From: Lachnoclostridium sp. Marseille-P6806
GTDB taxonomy: Bacteria > Bacillota > Clostridia > Lachnospirales > Lachnospiraceae
Assembly: GCF_900625025.1 (NCBI RefSeq)
Contig: NZ_LR130574.1
Coordinates: forward strand, 124,001 to 188,000
Length of the DNA stretch: 64,000 nt
Reading direction: 5' to 3'
Shown: positions 1-8,451 of the stretch, piece after piece
How the letters are laid out: every line of letters starts with the position of its first letter
How positions within the stretch are numbered: the stretch's first letter is position 1
Notes under the pieces: model-generated
Seen by the model: the letters and a program-made list of their open reading frames with translations, nothing else
The model's database searches: none
Told to the model about the DNA's origin: nothing
Made by a program: the position numbers and the translations under genes

Positions 1-190
1 TACGGTAGTCTCTGCCCGCTTTCTCAAGCCTCATCGAAACAGGCTCCAGAAGCCCTGCCGATACAATTCCCTTATCTGCATAGACAGCTGTTCTTTTTGC
101 GCCTTTCAGTACCTCCGGAATTCTGTCAAGGGCATTTTCACCGGCAAATACCATGCCCGGCATCTGCAATTCATATTTTGTCAGCAACAT
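1..190 (-). CDS. Iron-containing alcohol dehydrogenase, N-terminal part (cut by window edge)
   Basis: Only the first 63 codons are inside the window; the gene runs off the left edge. The translation begins MLLTKYELQMPGMVFAGENA and continues with a stretch that aligns in style with the N-terminal Rossmann domain of iron-dependent (type III) alcohol dehydrogenases: a GxNAL turn, then a beta strand with YADKGI. Members of this family reduce aldehydes or oxidise polyols with NAD(P) and a metal in the C-terminal domain, which is not visible here. An AGGAGGTAA ribosome binding site sits just before the ATG at 188-190. The start overlaps the end of the upstream kinase gene by 20 bases, so the two are translationally coupled. 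Assignment is from the N-terminus only. Confidence 0.7.
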   Translation of the reverse strand, partial: MLLTKYELQMPGMVFAGENALDRIPEVLKGAKRTAVYADKGIVSAGLLEPVSMRLEKAGRDYR

Positions 191-1448
191 TTACCTCCTC
201 CCGCTGCAGCAGCCAGTCTGCAAGCTCTGCCAGTATCGTTTCATGTCCCAATCCTCCCGACTTTGAAATCATCTGGAGCCGTCTCCCTTCCCATGCAAAA
301 ACAGAAAGAACAGTCCCCGGAAATATTTCCTCTACGGGAGTGAGTGATTCCACGCTCAGCTGCTCCAGAATTCCCAGAAGAGTATCTCCTCCGATAACCA
401 TAAGCGCAGCCTCCCGCTCTCCCATCAGAACCCTCACCACTTTTCCAAGAGAGGCCGGGATCCGCTTCTGCACCTCATGGGCAGACAGTCCCTTTTCTGA
501 CGCATACTGATCCGTAGCGGCTTTATCCGCGGAAGAACTTCCATCCACGATACATCTCGAATGCTTTCGATACTCGTCAAGCATCTCCTCCAGCTTTGAT
601 TTTCCAGCCTCCGTTTCCCAGTAATCAGACTCGATTTTTTCCTCTGCCGTGAGAGAAATACGACAAAAGCCATTCTGTTCCGCAGCCCGGAGCTGCGCCT
701 CCGTAACAGGGTTAAGGCTGCTGTTGATCACAAGAATTCTGCTCTCATATGCGGCAGCTCTCACCGCCTGCGCTTTCATTTGCAGCAGCTCCGGCAGAAC
801 AGCGGCAAATCCCGCACATCCGGCCATAATTTCAAGCTTCCCTGCCTCGTACAGCCCCTTGGCGATTTCCAGCTCTTCCGCCTCGCTTTGAGAATCATAT
901 ACACCGATTCCTGCCGGAACTTCCCGTTCCGGCTCACTGCCGGAGCAGAAGAGATGCACCGGAACATCACTCTGCAGACGGATAATCTCCGGTATGTACG
1001 AAACCGTAACCGGATCAAAAGGATCCCGTCCGAAAACGGATTCCGCCACCGGACACCCGTCTATATACTGAATTCCGTTCCGCGTGATACGGTTTGCCTT
1101 GGGAAAGGCCGGAATAAAAGGCAGGTAGCCTTTGCCCGACGCTTCCAGAAGCGCAGACAGCTCAGCGCCTATATTTCCGCGAAGCCCGGAATCTGTTTTT
1201 TTGTATATGCGGGGCACATGATGTTTCACTGCACAGCGCGTCAGCCGGTAAACAATATGATACGCATCCGCCGGACACATATGCCGGCTTCTGGTATTCA
1301 CAACCAGAATGCGCTCGCCGCCCTGAAAATCCTCCGGAACGATCTGATCGTTTATTTTTACAATTGTCCGGATTCCGGCAGAAGCAAACTGTACTCCTGT
1401 ATCCAGCGCACCGGTAAAATCATCCGCAATAACCAATAAATCAATCAT
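171..1448 (-). CDS. Four-carbon acid sugar kinase family protein (DUF1537)
   Basis: 425 residues, normal length for DUF1537 kinases, which phosphorylate four-carbon acid sugars such as threonate, erythronate or related compounds before dehydrogenation and decarboxylation. The N-terminus carries the family hallmark VIADDFTGALDTG, and residues 75-90 contain the KKTDSGLRGNIG substrate motif. The nucleotide-binding C-terminal half contains VIGGDTL and KSGGLG. The start at 1448 is chosen because GGGGAG lies four bases upstream and the protein then begins directly at the conserved motif; a longer frame upstream to 1559 has no such signal. It overlaps the downstream iron alcohol dehydrogenase gene and diverges from a PrpR-like regulator, a layout common for clostridial acid-sugar operons. 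The exact substrate is unknown. Confidence 0.88.
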   Translation of the reverse strand: MIDLLVIADDFTGALDTGVQFASAGIRTIVKINDQIVPEDFQGGERILVVNTRSRHMCPADAYHIVYRLTRCAVKHHVPRIYKKTDSGLRGNIGAELSALLEASGKGYLPFIPAFPKANRITRNGIQYIDGCPVAESVFGRDPFDPVTVSYIPEIIRLQSDVPVHLFCSGSEPEREVPAGIGVYDSQSEAEELEIAKGLYEAGKLEIMAGCAGFAAVLPELLQMKAQAVRAAAYESRILVINSSLNPVTEAQLRAAEQNGFCRISLTAEEKIESDYWETEAGKSKLEEMLDEYRKHSRCIVDGSSSADKAATDQYASEKGLSAHEVQKRIPASLGKVVRVLMGEREAALMVIGGDTLLGILEQLSVESLTPVEEIFPGTVLSVFAWEGRRLQMISKSGGLGHETILAELADWLLQREEVNVADKI

Positions 1449-1460
1449 ATTCTCCCCGTT

Positions 1461-1599
1461 TTGAAACAGTATTTTGAAACAGCATCTTTCCGATCCGCTC
1501 TTTCGTTTCATTATGAAATCCATTTTAGCAGAGCTTTCCTCTGTTTCAAACGATTGCATCGCATCTTTATGTTCAAATTTGAAACATTCCTATTGAAAC
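1461..1599. promoter_or_regulatory. Cluster of TTGAAAC boxes between kinase and PrpR-like regulator
   Basis: The 209-base divergent intergenic region contains TTGAAACA at 1461-1468 and 1474-1481, the reverse complement TGTTTCAAA at 1542-1550, TTTGAAACA at 1578-1586 and TTGAAAC at 1593-1599. It also holds two inverted repeats, TTTCA-TTA-TGAAA at 1506-1518 and the 12-base palindrome TTCAAATTTGAA at 1572-1583. These look like multiple binding sites for the adjacent regulator, which would place it over both promoters. The binding itself is inference. Confidence 0.55.
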
Positions 1600-1621
1600 C
1601 AAGCGATTTACTCTCTATAAT
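1593..1621 (+). promoter_or_regulatory. Sigma-70 type promoter of the PrpR-like regulator
   Basis: TTGAAA at 1593-1598, a 17-base spacer and TATAAT at 1616-1621. The -35 box is itself one of the repeated TTGAAAC boxes, so the regulator probably represses or tunes its own gene. The start codon follows 36 bases later behind AGGGGTG at 1641-1647. Confidence 0.7.
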
Positions 1622-1657
1622 TAAGATCAATACATATGACAGGGGTGAAACGGAAAT

Positions 1658-3451
1658 ATGAAAAAAGTGAGAGTGCTGGCCATTGCTCCCTATTCCGGAA
1701 TGACAGAAATGCTCAACCAGATCAAGCAGTCGAGAGACGATATAGACCTTACCATTCAGCAGGGAAATCTTCATGACGGACTGGATATTGCCCGCACTTT
1801 GCTGCGGCAAAATACCTATGACGTGGTAATTTCCAGAGGCGGAACCGCAGAGCTGTTAAAAAAGGAGCTGAATAATATTGTCATCGAGATTCCACTCTCC
1901 GTCTATGACATACTTCGCTGCATCAAAATGGCGCAAAACTATGGCGGAAAGTTCGCCATAGCCGGCTTCCGCGGAATCACAAGCAGCGCGCAGGTTCTCT
2001 GCGATCTTCTGCAAATAGATACAAAAATCGAGACCTTTCAGGATGAATCCGATGTTCTTCCTGTTTTGCAGAACATCAGAGAGGAGGGCTTCTCGCTGGT
2101 CGTATGCGATCAGATCGGTCAGATAACGGCACAATCCATCGGCCTGAACTCTATTTTCATACCATCCGGGCTGGAAAGCATTCATCAGGCCATTGCGGAA
2201 GCCGTTCACACAGTACATGCCAATTCCGTCGTTTACAGACAGATGGAAATTTTCAAATCCGCAATCATGGCGGACGAATGCTCACACATGATATTTGATA
2301 CCGCCGGAAATGTGATATTTTCCTCCATAAAAAAAATGTCGATTGAATCGCGGGTAAAAGAGCTGTACCACACGCATTTCAAAAACTCCGACAGCGAGGA
2401 GAGTCTTGGAATCGTCAGAAAAATCGGAGGGATCCCTTTTGAAATTCGCGTTAAATTCTTTTGGATTGATAACCAAAAGTATTCTTTCCTGAAAATAGCA
2501 GAGAAGAGAAATCTATACGGAGAAGAGGATCGCACGATCGCGGTATATAACAATATTCAGGATATTTCGCAGGCGGAAAGCATGGCGGGAAATAACAGCG
2601 CAAATCTCGTCGGAGAGCTCTATACTCTGATCGGAAAATATGCCTCTACCTCTTATCCAATCGTTATTACCGGAGAGTCCGGAACCGGAAAAGCAAAAGC
2701 CGCTGACCTCATCTATGCGGGCAGCGCCTCTCATATACATCCCTATTATGTCATTAACTGCAGATTGATGACGGATGCGAAATGGAATTCTCTGATGAAC
2801 GACGATTCCTCCCCTCTGGGAGAGAACAACATCACCATCAATTTCAAGGATATGCAGGAATTAAGCGATTCTCAGCTGTCCGAACTGTATGCGTTCATAA
2901 AAGATACGGCTTTATTGACGAGAGACCGGATTATTTTTTCTGTTCTTCTCCCGGGAGAGCGGTCAGATATGATCAGAGAAAAACTGATGAATCAGTTTTC
3001 ATGTCTTCTGCTGGCTTTGAAGCCTCTCCGGGAACGCACCGAAGACATCCCGGGCATTGCAACCATCTATCTGAATCAGCTTAATGATGCGCTCGGAAAG
3101 CAGATCATAGGCTTTCAGGCTCCGGCCATACAGCTTCTGCAGCAGTACACATGGCCGGATAATCTGAATCAGTTTCACAGAATCATGAAAGAACTCACAT
3201 CGATTACAGACGGGTATTATATTTCTGAAGCAGATGTAAAATACATCCTCGGTCAGGAAAAAGCGCACGCAGCAGGTTCCCTGCCTCTGCCCGACGCGGC
3301 AGCCCCGGTAGACCTCCATCAGCCCTTGGTTCAGATCGAAAAAGATGTCCTCAATTATGTCCTCCGACAGGAAAACATGAGCCGGGAAGCTGCGGCAAAG
3401 CGTCTGGGCATCAGCCGTACCACACTCTGGCGAATGCTGAAAAATCGTTAA
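1658..3451 (+). CDS. PrpR-type transcriptional regulator with a degenerate AAA+ domain
   Basis: 597 residues. Residues 1-185 resemble the PrpR N-terminal sensor domain, residues about 200-290 a PAS-like segment, residues 305-525 a sigma-54-activator AAA+ domain and residues 555-597 a Fis-type helix-turn-helix ending LGISRTTLWRMLKNR. Walker A is intact (GESGTGK, 339-345). The GAFTGA loop that contacts sigma-54 is not found, and the expected Walker B region reads NNITINFKDMQEL instead of a hydrophobic strand ending in DE. Known PrpR proteins activate sigma-54 promoters after binding 2-methylcitrate; this one more likely acts on sigma-70 promoters through DNA binding alone. It diverges from the DUF1537 kinase/alcohol dehydrogenase genes, its probable targets. 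Its base composition is AT-richer than the rest of the window. Confidence 0.8.
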   Translation: MKKVRVLAIAPYSGMTEMLNQIKQSRDDIDLTIQQGNLHDGLDIARTLLRQNTYDVVISRGGTAELLKKELNNIVIEIPLSVYDILRCIKMAQNYGGKFAIAGFRGITSSAQVLCDLLQIDTKIETFQDESDVLPVLQNIREEGFSLVVCDQIGQITAQSIGLNSIFIPSGLESIHQAIAEAVHTVHANSVVYRQMEIFKSAIMADECSHMIFDTAGNVIFSSIKKMSIESRVKELYHTHFKNSDSEESLGIVRKIGGIPFEIRVKFFWIDNQKYSFLKIAEKRNLYGEEDRTIAVYNNIQDISQAESMAGNNSANLVGELYTLIGKYASTSYPIVITGESGTGKAKAADLIYAGSASHIHPYYVINCRLMTDAKWNSLMNDDSSPLGENNITINFKDMQELSDSQLSELYAFIKDTALLTRDRIIFSVLLPGERSDMIREKLMNQFSCLLLALKPLRERTEDIPGIATIYLNQLNDALGKQIIGFQAPAIQLLQQYTWPDNLNQFHRIMKELTSITDGYYISEADVKYILGQEKAHAAGSLPLPDAAAPVDLHQPLVQIEKDVLNYVLRQENMSREAAAKRLGISRTTLWRMLKNR

Positions 3452-3539
3452 GAAAACGCTGAACCACGTTTTTTAAAGTGATTCGGTATTCATTTTCCTG
3501 TCAGAGACCTGAAATCTCTGAGAAATGATCGCTTTACCG

Positions 3540-4003
3540 ACGGGACGGACATTGGCTGCTGTTGCTGTGATCGTATGGACATAACCGCTTCCGGCGTCGG
3601 CTCCGGAATGGATCTTCATCCCGTAATACCACTGGTTACCCCCTTTTGTCTGATGCATTTCGGGATCGCGTTTGCCTTCCTTGTTCTTTGTTGAACTCGG
3701 GGGCGTTGATAATGGCTGTATCCACGATTGTTCCTCCATGCAGGATCCGTCCCGCTTTTTCAAGATGACGGGACTTCAGGAGGGTGGTGGCATCCGGTAT
3801 CTGTTCCTTATAAAAATCAGGGTGCATGAAAGATCTCATGGCGCAGCTGTCATAGATCGTATCTTCCATTGCTGCATCGGAAAGATTGAACCAGTTCTGC
3901 ATGAGATACATGCGGAGCATGCTCTCGATTCCCCTCGTGGGGCGCCCGCGCTTTCCGGAGGGATAGCAGGGCTCGATCAGGGCGATCCATTCTTTCCAAC
4001 CGT
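3540..4003 (-). mobile_element. IS5-family transposase remnant
   Basis: Two minus-strand frames together resemble the N-terminal half of IS5-type DDE transposases. The first (up to 4003) has WIALIEPCYP, MLRMYLMQNWFNLSDAAMED and IPDATTLLK; the second (from about 3710 down) has [19 protein letters not shown] and [20 protein letters not shown] frameshift separates them near 3700, roughly 18 residues are deleted after the RHLEKAG segment, the first 20 or so residues are missing, and nothing recognisable remains after TATAANV at about 3565, so the second and third catalytic acidic residues are gone. It cannot transpose. No clear terminal inverted repeats or target duplication were found. The upstream edge fuses directly to a copy of the wall-hydrolase 5' region. 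Confidence 0.85.
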
Positions 4004-4206
4004 ACTGGTGGCAAGGGCATTGACACCGGCCGAGCTGAATAACACAATCCGGGCTATTACTGCCGCCGTAATCCGCCCTGATCTTCCTCTCATCAATCTC
4101 ATCACCACCCCCACGCTGAAACATTTCACACATCTGCACAAAAATGGTCCATTTATGCGGTTTTCATAGAATACCAATAGAATTTCATGCTCTTTTTCCT
4201 CCCTTC
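3999..4206 (-). pseudogene. Truncated, promoterless copy of the SleB-like wall hydrolase 5' end
   Basis: The minus strand from 4102 encodes MRLMRGRSGRITAAVIA and then FSSAGVNALA, nearly identical to the first 30 residues of the intact wall hydrolase at 15160-15984. The similarity continues upstream into non-coding DNA: 3999-4143 matches 15892-16028, and 4147-4206 matches 16183-16243 (for example the shared CATTTATGC, TTTCATGCTCTTTT). The 154 bases in between, which carry the promoter of the intact gene, are absent here. The coding part ends at the IS5 fragment. It is the scar of a duplication followed by insertion and deletion. Confidence 0.85.
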
Positions 4207-4232
4207 CCTCTGGGAAATCGAGTAGAAGGGAC

Positions 4233-6272
4233 TTATTTTACAGCCTCTTGCTTTCTGAGAATCTTCACGTCATACGGTGCAAATGAAATGGTTTCTCCCG
4301 CAGCATAGGTTTTTCTTGCCACTATGTCCGTCACGGAAACCTTCAAAAGGAGCTGCTTTTTTTCCTCTTTATGGTTCAGGCAGAACCAGAAGTCACCCTT
4401 TTCGCTGCTGCGTCTGGTGATTTCCATCCTCTCCGGAGCTTCTTTCGTCAGCTCCCGCGCGCAGGATTCGATTCCGGCTTCTTCGCAGATCACTTTCATG
4501 AAGTCATGGTAGAACGCCGCATTGGATCTGGTTCCGATATAGTAGACCTGCCCTTTCCCGTAAGCATTGCGGGTCAGAACCGGTGTCCCCGCGTAAAAGT
4601 CGCTCTGATACTCTGCGAGTCCCTCTGCCTGCTCGCAGTGCGAAATTGCAAAGACATAGCGGCCCGGATACTCCGTTCCGTTCCAGACAAAGCGGTTTTC
4701 TTTCTCTTTCAGTGCATCAAACTCTTCCGTCCAGATCCCCGCCAGGCCGCGCAGCTCCCCCGGATAGCCGCCGCATACCACCTGATCGTTTTCATTGGCA
4801 ATGCCGCAGTACAAAGACAGAACCAGCGTACCTCCGTCCTGCACGAATTTCTCCAGAGACTCTTTCACTCCCGGCTTCACCATATACAGCTCCGGTGCGA
4901 TCACCAGCTGATAGCGGCCCAGATCCTCCTGCATTTCAATGACATCCACATCAATATTTGCAGCAAACAGGGGCCGGTAATACTGCAGCACCTCTTCCGG
5001 ATACTCGATATCAAGGGAGAGGCCTGACGAACCCTCGATCGCCCAACGATTGTTCCAGTCATACAGAATCGCCGTTTTTGGCTTCGCCATGCTGCCAAGA
5101 GTTGCGTCTCCAAGCTCCCGCAGCTCCGCGCCCAGCTGCATACACTCCCGAAACACCCGACTCTGGTCGCTGCCAACGTGCTGAATCACTGCTCCGTGGA
5201 ACTTCTCGCAGGAGGCCATACTCTGCCGCATCTGAAAGAACATCACCGTATCTGCGCCGTGCGCCACTGCCTGATAGCTGATGAGCCGCATCTCACCGGG
5301 ACGTTTCAAGGTTGCGCTGGGCAGCCAGTTGGACACGCTCGGCGTCTGCTCCATCAGGCAGAACGGAAGATCACGCTTCACGCCTCTCATCAAATCGTGC
5401 TTAAACGCGATGTCCGCCGGGCCCTCTGCCGCCTCCGGATAGTTGTCCCATGCGACAAAGTCCATATATTTTCCCCACTTCTGGTAGTCCAGTCCCGGGT
5501 ACAGCCCCATCAGATTGGTGGTGATCTGCGCGTCGGGGATCCACTTCCTGATCGCGTTGTATTCCGCCCGGAAGTTTTCCAGCATGCTGTCGGACATAAA
5601 TCGTTTGTAATCCAGCGTAATCCCGGGAAACATGCTTCTTCTCTCCTCGAAGTGCTCGCTCAGAAGGTTCGGAGCCACAATCTCCTCCCATTCATAGAAC
5701 GTATGTCCCCAGAAATGTGTATTCCATGCCTTGTTCACGGCCTCCAGGGAGCCGTACTTTTTCCGAAGCCACACGCGGAATGCGTTCTCGCAATTCTCAC
5801 AGTAGCAGGCTCCTCCGTACTCATTGCTGACATGCCAGGCCACAATATTCTTCTGACCCCTGTAATGCTCTGCAAGGCGGGAGGAAAGCTCTGCCGAGAA
5901 ATGCCGGAAAGCGCAGCTGTTCGGGCAGGAGTTATGACGTCCGCCGAATTTTCTCTTCATACCGTTAAATTCTGTGCGCAGGATTTCCGGATAGCGCCTG
6001 GCCATCCATGCGGGATGCGCACCGGTTGAGGTTGCCATACAGATGCTCATTCCGTTGTCCGTGACACACTTCACGGTCTCATCCAGCTCCAGGAAATCAT
6101 AAATCTCCTCCGAGGGCTGAATCATTGCCCAGTTGAAAACGTTGAGTGTCACAACGTCAATACCGGCCTCTTTCAGATATTTCATGTCCTGCTCACGAGT
6201 TTCTTCCGGCCACTGCTCCGGATTGTAATCCCCGCCGTACAGTATCTTTGTCACTTTAGAATTGCCGATCAT
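4233..6272 (-). CDS. GH42 beta-galactosidase
   Basis: 679 residues, usual length for GH42 retaining beta-galactosidases, which hydrolyse terminal beta-galactosides. The TIM barrel begins YGGDYNPEQWP near residue 12. The acid/base is Glu151 in WHVSNEYGG and the nucleophile Glu309 in CLMEQTPS. Four cysteines that form the structural zinc site of this family are present (Cys116 or Cys120, then Cys156, Cys158, Cys161). The middle trimerisation domain and C-terminal beta domain follow. There is no signal peptide, so it acts on imported oligosaccharides. The start at 6272 has GGGAGG upstream and overlaps the end of the GH5 gene by 17 bases; an upstream in-frame extension only reads antisense-like sequence inside GH5. 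It is the last gene of a histidine kinase-regulator-GH5-GH42 operon. Confidence 0.93.
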   Translation of the reverse strand: MIGNSKVTKILYGGDYNPEQWPEETREQDMKYLKEAGIDVVTLNVFNWAMIQPSEEIYDFLELDETVKCVTDNGMSICMATSTGAHPAWMARRYPEILRTEFNGMKRKFGGRHNSCPNSCAFRHFSAELSSRLAEHYRGQKNIVAWHVSNEYGGACYCENCENAFRVWLRKKYGSLEAVNKAWNTHFWGHTFYEWEEIVAPNLLSEHFEERRSMFPGITLDYKRFMSDSMLENFRAEYNAIRKWIPDAQITTNLMGLYPGLDYQKWGKYMDFVAWDNYPEAAEGPADIAFKHDLMRGVKRDLPFCLMEQTPSVSNWLPSATLKRPGEMRLISYQAVAHGADTVMFFQMRQSMASCEKFHGAVIQHVGSDQSRVFRECMQLGAELRELGDATLGSMAKPKTAILYDWNNRWAIEGSSGLSLDIEYPEEVLQYYRPLFAANIDVDVIEMQEDLGRYQLVIAPELYMVKPGVKESLEKFVQDGGTLVLSLYCGIANENDQVVCGGYPGELRGLAGIWTEEFDALKEKENRFVWNGTEYPGRYVFAISHCEQAEGLAEYQSDFYAGTPVLTRNAYGKGQVYYIGTRSNAAFYHDFMKVICEEAGIESCARELTKEAPERMEITRRSSEKGDFWFCLNHKEEKKQLLLKVSVTDIVARKTYAAGETISFAPYDVKILRKQEAVK

Positions 6273-7728
6273 AACTCCCTCCCTGTTGAAAGTGAAATTT
6301 TCGAAGCAACATTTCATACCCCTCGAAGCGTTCGCAGTTTTCAAACCGGAATGATTCCGGGAGACGAAGCATTTCCTCCGCATTGTGCTTCCGCAGAACC
6401 TTCTCCAGAAGGTGCTTCTTCTGGAGAAAGTACAGGATCGCGCGCTGGCGAAAAGAGAGTATGTAGCGCTCCTCCTTCGAGGCATCCGGAAAATACATGC
6501 CGCAGAATTCATTCACGGCTTTTTCTCCCCGCGCGGCATCTTCATCGTGATCCCACGTTTTGCCGAACTCCCCGGCAAGCTTCATCCAAAGAGACTCCTC
6601 TTTCGGATAAACCAGTCCCATGAACCGCGCATCCTTGTAGCTCCAGAGCGTAAAGGAAACCTGATATTTACGGCAAAGCCTTACCGTCTCCTGAAGGAGC
6701 GTCACCGTAAATTCCGGATTTTTCCAGTCCGTCTCATACCCGGCTTCTCCGCACAGAACCGGGCGGTCAAACCGTTCCCGGATGTTCAAAAGCGAAGTGA
6801 AAACATCCTCGAACACTTCTCTCCGCTTCGCCGGATCATAATCTTTCTGATACAATGCCGGTTCCCAAACCGTCGGATAATAATGAAACATCAATGCCGT
6901 CTTTGCATCCTTCACTTCACGGATGCAGTCGAATTCCATGGCAAAATGGTCACCCTCCAGGAACAGAATGTGATTCCCGTCATACCGCCGGATCTCCCTT
7001 GTCGTTTCCTCGTAAAAATCCTGAATCAAAGAGGTTCCCGTATCCGTTGACCGATCCGAAAACACACAGGGTTCATTCAAAAGATCATAGCCGAGAAGAT
7101 ACGGTTCTTCGCAATACCGCTCCGCAATTCTTCCCCAGAGCTCTGCCATCTGCCTCCGGAAGACCCCATAATGCCAGAACTGCGTGTGACCGGTGCTGTT
7201 GTCGCTGTGCCAGTCCGGATTCTGTCCTCCCGGCACGGCGTGAAGATCCGGCAGAATATAAATTTGATACTTTCTGCCGAAAGCAAGAAGCCGATCCAGA
7301 TATCGGAACCCCTCTTCTCGAAATGCATCCGGGTTTTCATCCTCCAGAAACAGACGATAGTTAAACGGCACCCGAAGAAGATTGATTCCCATATCTTTCA
7401 GATAGGCAAAGTCCTCCTCCGTCACAAACTCCAGAACAAATTTTTCAAAAAACTTCTGCGCCGTCTCCGCACCAAAGACCGCTCTAAAGCTGTCCCGCAT
7501 CTGGGAATCCGTGCAAGGCATTCCTACCATGAAATGTTCGATATTCAGCCAGGAACTGATACCGAGACCCTTGAACAGCACCGGCTTCCCGTCACATACA
7601 AATTCCTTCCCCCGTATTTCAATAAAACTTCCCATTTTCCTCCCGGCCCGTCTTTCCGCAATGAGCGGTCTTCTCCCTTCCCGGCTTTCCGCCGTCTGTT
7701 TTTCCGAAATGACCGGCGGCGAATCCAT
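6256..7728 (-). CDS. GH5-family glycoside hydrolase
   Basis: 490 residues from the GTG/ATG region at 7728, where GGGGAG lies five bases upstream; an alternative ATG at 7635 would start at MGSFIEIRG and matches the usual beginning of the fold better, so the start is unresolved. The barrel contains the GH5 acid/base in YDLLNEP (Glu219) and the nucleophile in LCGEAG (Glu328), plus LRVPFNYR and the histidine in DLHAVPGGQN. GH5 enzymes cut beta-1,4-glucans, mannans and related glycans or act as exo-glucosidases. There is no signal peptide, so the substrate is probably an imported oligosaccharide. It sits between the two-component genes and the GH42 gene, 23 bases after the regulator stop. Substrate specificity cannot be read from the sequence. 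Confidence 0.9.
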   Translation of the reverse strand: MDSPPVISEKQTAESREGRRPLIAERRAGRKMGSFIEIRGKEFVCDGKPVLFKGLGISSWLNIEHFMVGMPCTDSQMRDSFRAVFGAETAQKFFEKFVLEFVTEEDFAYLKDMGINLLRVPFNYRLFLEDENPDAFREEGFRYLDRLLAFGRKYQIYILPDLHAVPGGQNPDWHSDNSTGHTQFWHYGVFRRQMAELWGRIAERYCEEPYLLGYDLLNEPCVFSDRSTDTGTSLIQDFYEETTREIRRYDGNHILFLEGDHFAMEFDCIREVKDAKTALMFHYYPTVWEPALYQKDYDPAKRREVFEDVFTSLLNIRERFDRPVLCGEAGYETDWKNPEFTVTLLQETVRLCRKYQVSFTLWSYKDARFMGLVYPKEESLWMKLAGEFGKTWDHDEDAARGEKAVNEFCGMYFPDASKEERYILSFRQRAILYFLQKKHLLEKVLRKHNAEEMLRLPESFRFENCERFEGYEMLLRKFHFQQGGSYDRQF

Positions 7729-7751
7729 ACCGTCTCCCCGTTCAGAAAAAA

Positions 7752-8444
7752 TTACAGTTTCACTTTCTTAAAGATGAAATCATTCAGATTCATCTTGCTG
7801 ATCATGTCAATGACCTCGCCTATGGAGATCTTATCAAACTTCCGCAGAATGTTGTGAATCTGCGTTTTCACCGTGGACATTTCCACCTGACGCAGCTCAC
7901 ATATCTCTCTTCTGGACTTGCCTTCCAGAAGAAGCCCCAGAATTTCCAGCTCCGTGGTCGTCAGCGAAGAAACAAGATTCACAGCGTACAGAAAACTGGT
8001 CTCATAAGAGCGCACTCTCTTGAATTCCCCGAGAATCCGCGATGCAATCTCCGGCCTCAGCGGACAGTTGTTCTCATAGACATTGTGAATGCTCCTGATA
8101 ATTTCCTCCTGGCTCGCGTTCTTTAAGATATAGTCGCATACCCCCAACTGGAACGCTGTAAAGATAAGCTCGTCCTCTTCATACACCGTCAGGATAATGA
8201 TCCGCACTTCCGGATTCTCCTGCAGAATGCTTTGCGTCGCTCGGATCCCGGCATCCGGCGTCTCCATTTCAATGTCCATCAGGATGACATCCGGCTTCGT
8301 TTCCCTGGCTTGTTCCACGGCTTCCTCGCCGGATCCGACGACCGAGACCACCTTCAGATTTTCCGAAGCGTTGATGATTTTCACATACTTTCTCCGGATC
8401 GGTTCCATATCCTCTGCAATCAAAACTCTAATCTTCCTGTCCAT
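7752..8444 (-). CDS. NarL/LuxR-type response regulator
   Basis: 230 residues: a receiver domain (residues 1-125) with the acidic pair in IAEDME, the phosphorylated Asp in VILMDIEM, and the conserved Thr and Lys in ILTVYEED and ILKNAS; then a C-terminal helix-turn-helix of LuxR type with LTTTELEILGLLLEGKSRRE and STVKTQIHNILRKF. The start at 8444 lies seven bases after the histidine kinase stop and begins right at the receiver domain; upstream in-frame sequence overlaps the kinase. It is almost certainly phosphorylated by the adjacent kinase. The inverted repeat at 10095-10145 in the divergent intergenic region is its most likely target. Confidence 0.92.
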   Translation of the reverse strand: MDRKIRVLIAEDMEPIRRKYVKIINASENLKVVSVVGSGEEAVEQARETKPDVILMDIEMETPDAGIRATQSILQENPEVRIIILTVYEEDELIFTAFQLGVCDYILKNASQEEIIRSIHNVYENNCPLRPEIASRILGEFKRVRSYETSFLYAVNLVSSLTTTELEILGLLLEGKSRREICELRQVEMSTVKTQIHNILRKFDKISIGEVIDMISKMNLNDFIFKKVKL

Positions 8445-8451
8445 TTGTGCT

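Noticed and set aside
1449-1657. Sigma-54 (-24/-12) promoter for the kinase operon
   Set aside because: No GG-N10-GC element at the right spacing was found, and the adjacent regulator lacks the sigma-54 contact loop.
3452-3480. Terminator after the PrpR-like gene
   Set aside because: AAAACG and CGTTTTTT can pair around eight bases, but the stem is only six mostly A-T pairs, too weak to list as a feature.
6273-6512. Possible N-terminal extension of the GH42 enzyme
   Set aside because: The sequence is Arg/Ser/Phe-rich, lies within the GH5 coding region and has no ribosome binding site, whereas the start at 6272 has GGGAGG.
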